NCBI GenBank assembly: GCA_022605405.1
Contig: JABYQQ010000002.1
Location: forward strand, 1,116,001 to 1,180,000
Source: Earliella scabrosa
Taxonomy: Eukaryota; Basidiomycota; Agaricomycetes; Polyporales; Polyporaceae
DNA: 64,000 nt
Reading direction: 5' to 3'
Shown piece by piece: positions 42,427 through 54,077 of the stretch (position 1 is the first letter of the stretch; every line of letters begins with the position of its first letter). Below the pieces are notes generated by a model. It did no database searches. It was given only the letters and a program-made list of their open reading frames with translations, and was not told where the DNA came from. The position numbers and the translations under genes are program-made.

Positions 42427-44614
42427 TTAGCATGTAGTAGTTTCAACAAAGATTAGCCTTACCAATTGTTCGCTGCAGGGCACCTCAGAAGCAGAGACAG
42501 CAGCGACAAACTCTGCCTCTGTGGTGCCGACAGCCTGCTTGTAGGGGTTGGTCCCGCATCTCGCGGGCGTCCAAGGGCGAGCTGGGAGCCATGGCTGAGC
42601 TGAGACGAAGACCACATGGGCGTGCTGACTGGGTCGCAGTTTGCAAAGCCATATCGCTCGAGGACGTCGAGTGCGTACTGGCACTGCGAGATGGAGAGGG
42701 AACGGTTCGAGCGGTTGTGCTCAATCTTGACCTCAAGGAGCCAGGACGTCGGACCAAGGTCGCGCAGCTTGAAGTGCTTGCGCAGGTCGTCCTTGACGCG
42801 CTGGATTGCCGCCTTCGACTTGCCTGCAAGCGTGATGTCGTCGACGAAGACAGGAATGATGACACGTACACCATCGCGCAGGTAGACCCAGACACTGTGT
42901 TTGCAGACCAGGCGCGAAAATCCGAGCTTCAGGAGCACCTCATGCAGCTTCTCGTGCCAGCAACGACCAGCCTGCTTGAGGCCGTAGAGAGCCTTGCGAA
43001 GGCGCCACACCCACTCTGGAGACTTCTCCTCAAACCCCTCTGGGTGCTTCATGTACACCTCCTCCTTCAGCTCGCCGTTGAGGTAGGCTGAGGAGATGTC
43101 CACGGACTCAAGTTCAAGGTCCTCAAGCGCTGCAAGCGCGAGGATGGCTCGAATCGACGCCCACTTGGGAGTAGGGGCGAAGGTCTCGTTGTAGTCGAAG
43201 CCAGGGCGCTGGGAGAAGCCTTTGGCGACGAGACGGCCCTTGTACCGCTCAATCGAGCCGTCAGCATTGCGTTTGACGCGGAACACCCAGCGCGAGCCAA
43301 TGGCCTTGCACCCAGGGGGCAGGGGAACGAGCTCGAAGGTGCCATTCTCGACGAGGGACTGGATCTCGTCCTGCGCGGCCTTCAGCCACTGCTCGCGCTC
43401 GTCAGGCACAAGCTGCATGACCTCTGCAATGGACCGCGGCTCACCAAAGTGCTCCTGGTTCACCTTGCATGCGTGCTGCACCACAGACTCGAACGCAACC
43501 TCGAGCGCATTGTCGTACGACAGGAAGTCCTCGCGCGCGCCCGTGTAGACGTGCTCGATGCCAGCGACCATTGCCTCAAACGAGCACTCGAGCGCATCCT
43601 CGTGGTCACGTCCCAGGCAGTCGAGTTCGTCGTCTGACGACGTGGGAGTGGGAGGAGGAGACGGAGCTTGAGGTGCAGGGATGTGGGCAGGAGCTGGGTC
43701 GACTGGCACGTCAATGAGCGGATCTGGGGACGGCGAGTGACACTGTGGGGTGTTGTCGCACTCAGACGGCTCTGGTGTAGGCGCAGGGATGGCATCGCAA
43801 TGCGAAGGCGCTGCAGAGGCTGGTGGTTGAGCGAGCCTTGATGTCATCCTGCACGTGGTGGGAGGACCTTGCGAGCGAGCGCTGGATAGGGCCTGAACCC
43901 AGCATGGTTGTTGGCTTCGTGGTGCACTAGAGGACCTGGAGCTGGAGCTGACGGTGGACGTGGTGCAGGCGCAGGAGGCGCAGGTGCACACGGGGCAGGT
44001 GCGGGAGGTGCTGGCGGACTGGGGGAGTGCAAAGGGACGTCAGGAGGCTGCTGGTGAGGCGGTGGAGGCGCATTTTGCGGTGCAGGAGGTGCAGGAGGTG
44101 CAGGATCATCTGAGTCATCTCCCCCCTGATCGTGCAGCTCTGGCACGTCTGGCGCATCCTCTGACGGCTCGTCCGCGTCCTCTGCGGCTCCAGGGACGTT
44201 GACCTGGTCCAGCGGGACACCAAAGACGTTGATGAACGGCGAGTTCCCGGGGAAGCAGCGCTCGTCAAAGACAGCGTGCGAGGAGATGAAGAACTTCTTC
44301 GCAGCAGGATCCCAGAAGCGCCACGCCTTTGTGCCCTCAGGGTACCCGACGAAGATGCACTTGCGCGTGTGCAGCTGCAGCGCCTTGCAGTCCTTCTTGC
44401 ACACGAGCACGTAGGCCAGACAGCCAAAGACGCAGAAGTAGGAGACATCTGGCTTGCGTCCGTCGCCCTTCCACACCGTGTAGGGAATGCTGCCATCGAG
44501 CGCAGAGGTGAGCATGCGGTTGCGCGTGTGCACGAACGTCGAGACAGCGAGGATGGGGTCGCCAGCAAGCTTGAGCTCGAGTTCGAGGGCGAGCAGGGGA
44601 CCCCGTGGCTGCAT
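42427..44614 (-). pseudogene. Ty1/copia pol fragment: integrase C-terminus, RT, RNase H end
   Basis: Frame A (44614-43844): TRNRMLTSALDGSIPYTVW, GRKPDVSYFCVFGCLAYV and KCIFVGYPEGTKAWRFW, the integrase tail, then a Pro/Ala-rich linker. Frame B (43991-42459): WLKAAQDEIQSLVENGTFEL, GSRWVFRVKRNADGSIERYK, ETFAPTPKWASIR, NGELKEEVYMKHPEGFE, ALYGLKQAGRCWH and PVFVDDITLAG, the copia RT with its DD pair. Frame C: NPYKQAVGTTEAEFVAAVSA, RNase H end. Two frame changes separate the parts. No LTR, gag, protease or integrase core is present. Confidence 0.85.
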
Positions 44615-47280
44615 CGAGGCGGCATGTGGTGTCTGGGGTTTGTTGGTGGTCGGATCAGGCGGCTGTTGGGCTCACAGCCGGTTTGGGTGCTGAAGAGGGC
44701 AAGTTCATAGTCAGAGCGGCCCCTTGCGGCCCACAGACTGGTGAGCAATACAGGGTGGGTAGCACCCACCGTGTATTCGTGGCCCTGAAGGGATCAGCAA
44801 TAGCTGTGCGACCTGTCAAAGCAGATACGAGAACGCACTAGCTGCGGAGATGATGGGCATGTGTGCAGGCGAAGCCGCTTCCTCTGGGCGCAGAGCAACG
44901 GGTACAATGTCCCCACATAGTACCGGGTGGCGCCTCTGGCTCGGTGGGACGTTTGCCAGGGTTGCGTATAGGAATGTGCAGTGGTCGAAAGAATGGTGCA
45001 TTGGGCGAGTTGCGGACATAGGAGGGTGGGTGGAGCGGCAATCTCGCATCCGAGGCAGAAGGTAACATGAGAACGCATATCATGCCAAAATGGTGGAGAG
45101 GAGAGGATGACGCGTTGTAGGTAGTTGTAGGAGGGGGAAAGAAGACACAGAGGATAGGACAAGTGAAGACGGAGAATAACGACAGCCGTATAGCACACAT
45201 ACCAGGCGCACGAGTTGGGTCCACGCCGCCGGGAGTGGGCCTGTGGGGTGAGTGTGGGGTGTTGCGAGTCGGAGTCGGGCTTGAGGCAAGGTGCACGGGC
45301 AGCGTGTTGAACAACATGGACAACCTCGTGAGGTTGCGTAAGGGAAGAAATGAAGCCAGCTCACCAAAGGGCCCAAACTGAGCGCATGATGCACGGTGTG
45401 ACAGAGATGTCTGTTGAGCATCACGATGAGGGGTTGACCTGAGAAATTGACAACAATGAGCAAGTGCAGCAGGGGACCATGGAGTGGTAACAGATAGACG
45501 TGCAAGATGTTGCGTGGCTCCACGGTCTTGATTCAGGAGAGAGGGGGACGCGGAGCCCATAACGGGTATGAGGTGCAGAGGCAAAGGGCGGGAGAGAGAG
45601 TGTGTATAATTGTGCGGGCGGGCGCGTGCAGATACGGTTGACTGGTAGCTAGTTGGCCGGAACGCAAGAGGAGGTGGGGAGGGGTCAAGATGTATGAGCA
45701 TGATTAAGAGAGAATCTACACTGCGTCGTTTCTCGTCTCGAAATCAAGATCCACACGACTTTGTGTGATGCTGCGTCAATGGAATCTGGATCCACGTGGA
45801 CTGCGCGTCGCGAGAATGTGACCATCATACATAGGTCTTGACAAGGCTTGTGCGTCTCCTCAAGGCATACCTGGTATACCATAGATGGCGGCGATGGACT
45901 TCGCCTCGATGCCCTCTGATACGCCGGTGTCAGGATGTATGCGCATCTGCAGCCTCTCATGAACGGGTTCGGGACTTTGGGGGCGATATTGAACCGAGCC
46001 TGACCCTGGAATGGAACCCAAACGGCGTATGCTTCATCTGATGACGACGGCTCAGCTGCTTCCTCCGCGCGCCTTCAACACCAGCTGATGTGCATCCTCC
46101 GCCCCGTCACCAATCTTGGTCCTTGCCGTCCACGCTAGACACGTTGCGAGCTGCGATGACTCCGTTGCAGTCGCAGACCATCCGGCATCGTGCATCGTGC
46201 ATCGTGCCATCTACCCCCAGGACCGATAACGTCCCGACATGCGCACTAGGACTCGAAGTCTCCAATCTAGCCCCTTCGTCTCCCTCGACCGACACATGCT
46301 CGTAATCGCGCTCCCGGTCGTGGTGCTCCCCCGAAGTTCAGCGCGTGGGGTCAACATCAACATCGGACTACCGGGTCCGCCTCCAAAACCAGTAGTGTCA
46401 CGACCCGCCCGCCTGACCACCTGCCTCGCCGCCCCGCCTTCTCCACCTCCACAGCCTCCTCCGACGCATATTCGTGTTCCCCGTTGTGGAAGTTCCGCAC
46501 CCGTGTTCAACGTTCCACATCGGCGATGGGCCCCCAGTCTTCTCCCCCTCCCATTTCCTCGCGCAACGGAAGAGAAAGCAGCGTGAAGTCCATGAGCGAT
46601 GACTAGACCTTCGCGGGCACCTTCGCATCCTCCGGTTCTGGCTGCACCATGGGTTCGGGTTGGGGCTGGGACTCTGAGGCGGGAAGAGCTTCGGTCGCAG
46701 CAGGCGCGCGGACTCCACAGCGGGTTGGGAGTCATGGGAGTCATGAGCGGGTTGTCGGACGAGGGATGCGCTTGAGCGTCGGCTGACGGTCTCTGCGCCG
46801 ATGCTGGGATGGCGGAGGGTTCTGCGCTAGCCGCATGTCGAAATTGTTCCGTCTGAGACGGGCCGGTGCAGAAGGCTCCAGATGCTGGAGTACATACCAT
46901 GAGAGTGGCCGGCAGCAGCTGAGTCTACTCGAATCGGCAGATGGGAGTTCATGCGCACCAGCAGCAGAGCACAGGGATGCACGGGGGATCGTAACCGCAG
47001 GAGCAGCGCCGGGTATGAGAGGATGAAGAGGAGGTGCGGGAGCGGAGTCGGCAGATGAGGGTGCTCGACCTCAATTGTGTCGGCCAATCACGAGCTTGGC
47101 GCCTTCGGTCGACGCGAGCAGTGCTGGACGAGGATCTGTGTCGATATTCTCGCCCACACCGAGCAGATCAAGCACGAGCTCAAGTGCAATGACGACCAGG
47201 TGACACAGCGGTGGCGGAGGCGAGACAGACGCAGCAAACCCGAGAGCGCGTTGACTCAGCTTTGAACTCAGCCTTGCTGC
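44615..47280. other. GC-rich stretch, no gene I can support
   Basis: Long open frames exist on both strands (for example 44838-45701 and 46211-46900 minus) but they overlap, are rich in Pro/Ser/Arg/Ala and show no domain. A GGTGGGTAGCACCCACC palindrome is at about 44757-44773. Genes with many short exons could be hidden here. Confidence 0.35.
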
Positions 47281-47289
47281 TCTTGCTCT

Positions 47290-48680
47290 TCACCGGGTGG
47301 TCGCGACGCAACGACGACAGACTGAGGACGGGTGGTCCCTCCCACTCCTTTTCGGGACCAGCAAGAACCGGCTGGCGCAGGAGGAAGTAGGATGATGGGC
47401 AGGGATGACAAGGGAAAGTAGTGAGAGAAGGAGATCAAAGTGGAAGCGGAGCCGTCGCCAACCATGCATGATTTTGAACACGAAGAGGACTTTGAGAACT
47501 AGGCGTGATGGAGAAATTGCACAACTCAAAGGCAGCGTGTGGGATGGCGGGACGTGCATGTCGCGCTATTCTGCGACAGCTGAGTATGTACGTGCGTAGC
47601 GGAAAGAGGACGGGAAACGTACCAGCTATCATCACTCGCCCATGTCAATGTCCGAGCTGCAATGCTGTTCTTTGCTATCCATTCCTCGCACAGAAAAATG
47701 GACGAGTCGATATCCACAATAGACGGCCCTTCCGGGCGGCGCAGGGCGCGAGAGCGAGCTTTAGAATGTCAGAACACGGAGCTGGCAATCAATATGTTGT
47801 TGAACTCTGCGCGATAGCGCGAGTTCTTGTGACCGCATCAAGTCACAACTTTGCAGGAGGGTCACTGGCAGTGCGCCCGACCGACGCTCCAATTGGCGCG
47901 CGGAGACCGCCCGCCATTCCCAAGTTATAAAATGTTTTCACTTTTGCCCACTCCCAGGATTGAACCCTTGCACTTTTGGGCGCTTTTGCCTTGTCATTTT
48001 TCTTCGTTGATTTTCGGGGCCTTACTGCGCGCACAACTGCACAGCTCTTTCCCACGATGTAGCGCGCACTGCAAACTTCCCCCTCGTTGAGCTCTGACGT
48101 ACTTAGACTTTACAGAGCTCGACCTAGGTGGGTGTTATTGTCATCTGCAATATATTAGACTTCACAGAGCTCGACCTAGGCCATTGTGACTGCTCTGAGA
48201 TGCCCTGCAGCCAACATATGTTGGGGACTGACTTCGCGAGCAACTGTGCGATGCGGGCGGAGTCTTGAGATTTTGCGCCGCATGAGAGGCAGCAGGTTTG
48301 CGCGACTTGGACTTTGGCGCAGACTTGGCTGAGCACAAGGATTAGGCAGGAGCAGGGGTGGACGGATCAGCAAGAGGGGGTTGGCGGAGTTGGAGCACCG
48401 GAGGAGGAAGTAGGATGATGGAGAGGGACAATGACGGAAAGCAGGCCAAGCAAGGGATCGAAGGGGACGCGGGGCTGTCACCAGCCGCGCAAGATGTTGA
48501 AGACAAAGAACATGGAGAGGACACCGAGGGTATGGACGAGGAAGCGAAGGCGGAGCGTTGCGGCGGTCATGGGCATGAGATGCAATCGCAAGCTTGAAAG
48601 GCAGCGTGCAGGACGGCAGGACGGCGGGACGGGTGGGGGTGTGGGTTGCGCGAGTCTGCGATCATGACCGAGTATACTGA
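47290..48680. repeat. Diverged direct repeat (about 47385-47590 and 48395-48670)
   Basis: GGAGGAAGTAGGATGATGG occurs at about 47380 and 48398. AAAGGCAGCGTG recurs at 47528 and 48598 and GGCGGGACG follows in both. On the minus strand both encode a related segment (VFKIMHGWRRLRFHFDLLLS and VFNILRGW...VPFDPLLGLLS). The copies have diverged unevenly. No domain recognised. Confidence 0.55.
48107..48177. repeat. Short direct repeat, 44-bp period
   Basis: ACTTTACAGAGCTCGACC and ACTTCACAGAGCTCGACC, each followed by TAGG, lie 44 bp apart. No feature explains them. Confidence 0.7.
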
Positions 48681-50239
48681 TGGCAAAGCAGTTGCAATTG
48701 ACGCACCGGAAGAAGACTTGTCCTTCACCCTCACTAAGTCCACGCACTGTTAACGTTGCTCCCTGCTGCAGTTCCATGTCGATTCCCAGTCGCAGCACTA
48801 CGTGCTGGCGCAGCCTCAACAGGAAGCTCGGTTCTGGTTTAGGTGGGTCAATGTGTGTAGTGGACTCCAAATGGCACCAAGCTGTTGTACATCAGCATCC
48901 GTGGAGCTAGCGATGAACACATGGGGAACCGACCTTCAGAGTTACTGGTGCCATCGCTATTGTCGTCGATCGCGCACACGTTGCCCATGCGATCCTTGCC
49001 CCGCAACACCTGGTGGATGTTCTCAAGTCAAGACACATTGCGGGCGGCGCGCGGGTAGGTACGAGGAGGAACGGGACGCGCCCCGCGTTTGATGCAGACC
49101 AGAGAGCTGACGTCAATGGGGATCTTCTTGGCTGGCGATGCCTTGACCCTCAGTGGTATGTTTCTTCTTCGTGGACTGCGACGGAGGTGAACTGACGGCA
49201 AGGGTATTAGAGGTGTCTGGTTCTTGAAGAACGAACCTGGCTATGTGAGTGAGCAAGCAGTGCCGGCGTTTTGCACCGCATACAAACTGTTGAATGCCTG
49301 AGCAGGTGTACGGAGCGAGGAGCACCCACATCACCTGGGCATTGAAGTGATGGATCTGATACAGGTTACATAGGGAGACATTGAGCAGGAGGGCCAGGGC
49401 AGAATGGCGATGACGTTCCAAAACCATAACAGGCTGGGGATGAGCGCATGTGGAGTCGGACACTCATGGTGTTGTGCACCAGCACAGGATCCCATGAGGT
49501 GGATGAGATGGGAGCTGTCGAGTCGTACTCACAAGTCACCAGCCTCAGTCTGATCGTCACGTCTCCCGTCCATGATGCGTGCTCTCCCTGCGTCCCGATG
49601 CACCGTGATGTTCTGAGGATGTCGACATACGCGCATGCAGAGCTTTGGCAAGAGATCGGTGAAGAACGGTAGCTTGCCGGCAGCAAGTCCGAGAGTAGTG
49701 ACTAGTCCAAGTTGCAGTGCCCTCCCAGTTGAGAGGGCTCATTGAAGGTGAGCATGCGGAGACTTGTATAACCATTATACTTATGTCGCATTTTCACAGA
49801 TCTGCTGAATAGCCAGCCTTGGGGAGGAGCGACTCAGACGAACGCTACGCTCTCGAGACTAGGAGATACCCTCCCATACCGAGGCGTGAGGCCTGAGGGG
49901 GAGGGCCGAGAAGATGTGGTACGGGTCGAAGACGCGCATCGCGGCGTGCACGTAGTCGTAGAAGCAAATGAGCCTGCTTTTCTCTGGGCCCGTGGGGTCA
50001 TTCATGGGGTGTTGTGCTGGATAGTCATGAAAGTATACATCGCAGCAATGATGAAAGTCCTGCAGATCAAGGACAGACACTGACACGTGACGTAGCGTGA
50101 AGTCTAACTCATGTGGATGCACAGCCATGCCCGATCCTGCCACATGCCTGCTGCCTATGTGGGCGCTACTCTGTTCTAGTACAGCACTCTGATCCCACTC
50201 TCATCTCTCACCACCACACTCGTCTACGCTGCGACCCAC
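48681..50239. other. No gene I can support
   Basis: Overlapping short open frames on both strands, without domains. Composition stays GC-rich. The proximal part (about 50150-50239) may contain the promoter of the gene that follows. Confidence 0.3.
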
Positions 50240-51156
50240 ATGTCAAACCCGACAACGGTAGAACATCAGCAGACCAATACAGAATACAACGGAGCTCGGG
50301 ACATGGAAGGGGGCAATGCGCAGCTCCCGCGCAACGTACGTTTGAGACTCGCACACTGGCAAGCGAGACATCGTCTACTTTCCAGTGGTCCATGGGAGCG
50401 GCTAAGAGTGTCGCGGCCACTGTGTTGGACATTGGGCACGATGTGATTCAGCTCTCCACCGGCTTCCTCCAAGTAGTTCTGATCCCGGGCTTGGACGAGG
50501 CGGCCAGGCTCATCGTCAAGATATGGGACACCATTGATGTGGTCAAGGTGCTCATTCAACCATGTGATTCCTCAGTCGGCTACTGACTCTTGTCTTGCTC
50601 CTATAGACCAACCAGCGCGAGTGTCTGCGCATCGCCATGTGTAGTGACAACATGCTCGCCTGGGTGCGCAGCTTGATCAGCGACGCCGGGCTGGTTGTCA
50701 CAGATGCGTTGGGCAAAGATATCGCCCAGTTTGTGAAGTAAGTGCACATTTGCTTCATGTGCATACTGAGAAACCAGGGCTAACGGGAACTGTAGAAGCC
50801 TATCTCGTATCTATGATATCATATGCGATATCAGTACAAAGTCGTTTGTCAATAGGTATCTCAAGCGAAAGGCCATAGCGCATGACCTCCAAGGTTGTCA
50901 CCAAGAACTCGTTGACATGTATGATCGCTTCACTGTGAGTGTTAGCGACGACTGGCTAACACCCACAGTACAGGGTTCTATGCAAGTGTTCGATGTCAAG
51001 CGGGGTCTCGAGGCGGACCGCCGCTCTGAGCGCGTTGACCGCCGCCTGGACTTAATTGAGCGGCACCTCGACCTCATGGAACGAAACCTCTACCTTATGG
51101 AATGGCACCTCGACCTCATCAATCACCGCCTTGACCTTCTCGAACAGCACACCTGA
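50240..51156 (+). CDS. MLKL/HeLo-like helical-bundle protein, four exons
   Basis: My model joins 50240-50335, 50386-50547, 50607-50737 and 50796-51156: 249 residues, with three GT-AG introns of 50, 59 and 58 nt and no stop. Exon 2 encodes an amphipathic start (KSVAATVLDIGHDVIQLSTG, then IPGLDEAARLIVKIWDTIDV). Exon 3 has RECLRIAMCSDNMLAWVRSL, and exon 4 has KSFVNRYLKRKAIAHDLQGC. This order (helix, NRxxCxxL helix, FLKRYLKR-type helix, CxxxL helix) is that of the MLKL N-terminal-like bundle common in agaric NLR-type and orphan proteins, a fold linked to membrane-active cell death. The last 45 residues are strict heptads (RHLDLME and variants), a coiled coil encoded by 21-bp repeats. No NB-ARC or kinase follows. 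Confidence 0.6.
51035..51150 (+). repeat. 21-bp tandem repeat encoding heptads
   Basis: Units such as GAGCGGCACCTCGACCTCATG recur five times at 21-bp spacing with few changes, each giving a seven-residue xRHLDLx turn. Repeat number could vary between strains. Confidence 0.8.
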
Positions 51157-51159
51157 ACG

Positions 51160-52215
51160 CAAGGCAGACCAGCACGAGGCAGAGGTGCACAAGATAGGTA
51201 CGACGTGGCCACGGCAGCTCGAGTCCAGAGTCCATTGGGGATAGGCATGACTTTGCGGAGGTCGTTACGATCTTAGCTACATTGTCGCGACGGTGAGTAT
51301 GTTGTAACTGGGGAATGGTTCGGAACAGAAAATCTCGTGTATTGAAATGATGCAGGCGAGTATGCGTTCGTCCAACAATTGAACAGACCAGCCCGGCAGA
51401 CATTGCAGCACTGATTGATTCACGGATTATGACTTTGGAGAATTACCCAAGATACGTGAATTGATTTGCACAGAGTTGACTTACCCAGACCTGCGCCGCA
51501 GCGACACGACATGGGTGCGATCTGGATGCAGGCGACTGATACTGACTATCACATTTCGTAGTACACCAACGGCACAAGCAGAGGGTCCATACAGGAGCCA
51601 CACTACGTGTCTGCCGCGACCTTTGTGAACAGGTGAGTGGGCTGAGACAGGTCTCCAAACTACTACGGGATGCACTCTTACACGCTCATACAGGCAGGAC
51701 TTGACTGCGTGTCTATGCACCCAAGCACACAACCGCAAGTTGGGACAGATGGCACTGAAGGATCTAGTATTGTGCACATCAGAAGAGCGCTTCTGGTCCA
51801 GCGGCACCATATGGTACTAGGTGGAGTCCTGGAGCGCTGGAAATCCCCCCCATTATCCCGAGATTGATGCCTCCGGGACAGCCGTCCTGGAGCGGGCTGT
51901 CTCCAGCTGGAGACGGCCTCCTCCATCTGGATCTGCCTGTCTCCACCTATGGCAACAAGAACGGTGTGTTCTCAGCCTATTGGGTATCCAATAGTGCTTG
52001 CATAAGAGAAGGGTCAAGGTTGCATGCAGTCTAGACGTCGTAAATGTTCAATATGTATGATTCATGTAGAGACTAGCAGTAGTACGGCAAGAGCAAAGCT
52101 TGTAGATTATGATTAAAAGGCCTATAAGACAACGAGTGGATTAGGTCTGAAAGTAACGAAGGACGCATACAGCGGGGTCTGCACTGTGGCAAAAAGACGG
52201 CGGCGTACTAGTAAC
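51160..52215. other. No gene I can support
   Basis: Open frames are short. A plus-strand segment near 51690-51780 has a coding look (TRQDLTACLCTQAHNRKLGQ in a split frame) but I cannot assign it. Confidence 0.3.
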
Positions 52216-52955
52216 AGTCATGCTGAGATGGTGAGGTAGATAAATATTAGCAGGAATACAATAGGGAAAGGGACTGGGGAAAACACTATGACTAGGGCTT
52301 GTGTGTGAGGCATGCAGGACCTGACCCCAACGAGGAGGACACGGATAAGGCGCCAACCGGATGAGGACTGAGAGCCAAACAAGGTGCTGTATGTCTGAGA
52401 GCCAGAAGGGGACCCACCCGCAGAGGGGTCAGACGAGGAGCCAGCAGACGGGGAGCCAGCAGACGAGGAGTTCCCAGAGGCTGACATCGTCTTTGCGCGC
52501 ATGAGAGCAAGCTCTTGGACCATCTGGTCTTCGCCCGCGAGCTGGATGATGGGCTCTTCTCGTTTGGGTTCGGATAGGCCTCCATTACGTCTGGGATGAT
52601 AAGAGGGTCAGTGTGTCGGAACACAGATGTTACAATTAAGAACTTACAAGCCAGTGGTATACATGTCATACTGATAGCTTCGCCAGAGTTCCCACAACAG
52701 GCCAGCATCGAACTGTGACAGGGATCCCATATACTGGTCGTACTTCGCATATTTCTCACCCGTAAAGTTACGATTGATGAGTTTACGAAGAAATCGTTCT
52801 TTATGGGACAGAGCTTGCGGGCAAGCGCCCAACGATGCTTCGACCCCATGGGAAATAAATACAGACTCCGCTGACTGGCTCACTACAGATGACATAAGCT
52901 AAGTAAGTATCAGCACTAATCATTCCAACCCTAGTCCAGGGTTTGTGCACAGCTT

Positions 52956-54077
52956 TTAGGATTGATGAGTGAAACGAAGAAATCGTCCTTTAAGGGCGAC
53001 GTTCTCTGCCAAACTCTGTAACGCGAACCTGACCCCGTGAGAAAATCTTTCATACTCCGATTACTTTGAGTAAGAACAAAGTAAGCGCTGACATAAGCAC
53101 TCATAACAAACTTTGTTAGTGAGCCAACCCTAGACTAAGGTTGGCTGAGCCGCGCGGGAACCTGTTAGCCGCCCACAGCACTGCCACTATGTCTAGCTTT
53201 GTTCTGCATTCTACACATAGTATGTTAGCAGTGACACAGTAATAGAGACTATAACTGGGCTTGTATGCGGTATAAATCAAAAATAAGCGCCCAAATGGCC
53301 GAAAATCCGAAGCTGCCCCAGCCTCAGTTGAAGTGAGGCTGGGGCAGCTTCGGATTTTCGGCCGATGGTGATTGACCCTTCATTGTCACGTGACTGCTGA
53401 CAATCTCAGATTGTAGCCACTGACCGTGGGAACCAAAAACTATATAATATCATATGTTATTAATCAAAACTGTATGTGCTAGGATGAAAATAAACTTGCC
53501 TATATCGGGAAGGTGGGCTGTCTTTTGGCATCTGCATGGGCACTTGACGGTGCTGCCGGCGCCTAATATACCATATTTGGCATGTAGATGCTTGTCAGTT
53601 CAAAAGACAGCCTATCTTTCCCAATTTGGGCAAGTTTATTTTGATTCTAGTGCATACAGTTTTGATTTCAAACACATAGTGTTGTATACCATTTGGTTCA
53701 CACGGTCCGTGGCTACAATTTGAGGCCACTCAGTTAGTGACATTGTCAATAGTTACAACTGTTGCAGAGACTAGTACAGTAAGTAGTACTGACTTCAATG
53801 TGTATCTCTGCCAGTTTCTAATGAATAAATGGAGTATTATATACCATTCAAACCAGAAAAATCAGCTCTATTCAACGGCACTGCTTTGGAATTAATCTGG
53901 CTACATCTGAGCCAACTATTTACTATCAACTAATAACTACACAGGTTCCACTTCCAGTACACTGTATCTATAATATATCTATGGGTACTTGGCAGGATAT
54001 CTTATAGTAAGCTTTTTGATACTAATATTGTCACTCATCAATCGTATTCTGCCAGACATGGCCTACTTCTCGACAAG
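52956..54077 (+). mobile_element. HLE element nested in another HLE, 1,122 bp
   Basis: Its ends are TTAGGATTGATGAG and GCCA-gaca-TGGC...CGACAAG. The twin copy at 30.6 kb gives the empty site: six T between CAGC and GTTACTTG, here two T, the element, and four T. So insertion left no duplication. It carries the 53297-53363 hairpin and is related to the copies at 16397 and 59372. Confidence 0.93.
53297..53363. repeat. Perfect hairpin, 30-bp arms
   Basis: The arms GGCCGAAAATCCGAAGCTG...CTCA and their exact complement enclose GTTGAAG. The outer 16 bp match the 16.9-kb and 60.0-kb hairpins; the inner stem differs but stays paired. Confidence 0.9.

Noticed and set aside
44838..45701. 287-codon minus-strand open frame
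   Set aside because: Pro/Ser/Thr/Leu-rich, no recognisable domain, overlapped by other frames in GC-rich DNA; not supported as a gene.
46211..46900. 229-codon minus-strand open frame
   Set aside because: Gly/Arg/Ala-rich composition with open frames on the other strand too; looks like GC bias.
47935..47975. B-box-like GGTTCAATCCTGGG on the minus strand as a tRNA
   Set aside because: The T stem does not pair and no A box lies at the right distance.
50935..50968. A fourth intron in the MLKL/HeLo-like gene
   Set aside because: GT and AG are present, but the 34-nt segment is not a multiple of three, the frame reads through without a stop, and splicing would break the heptad tail.
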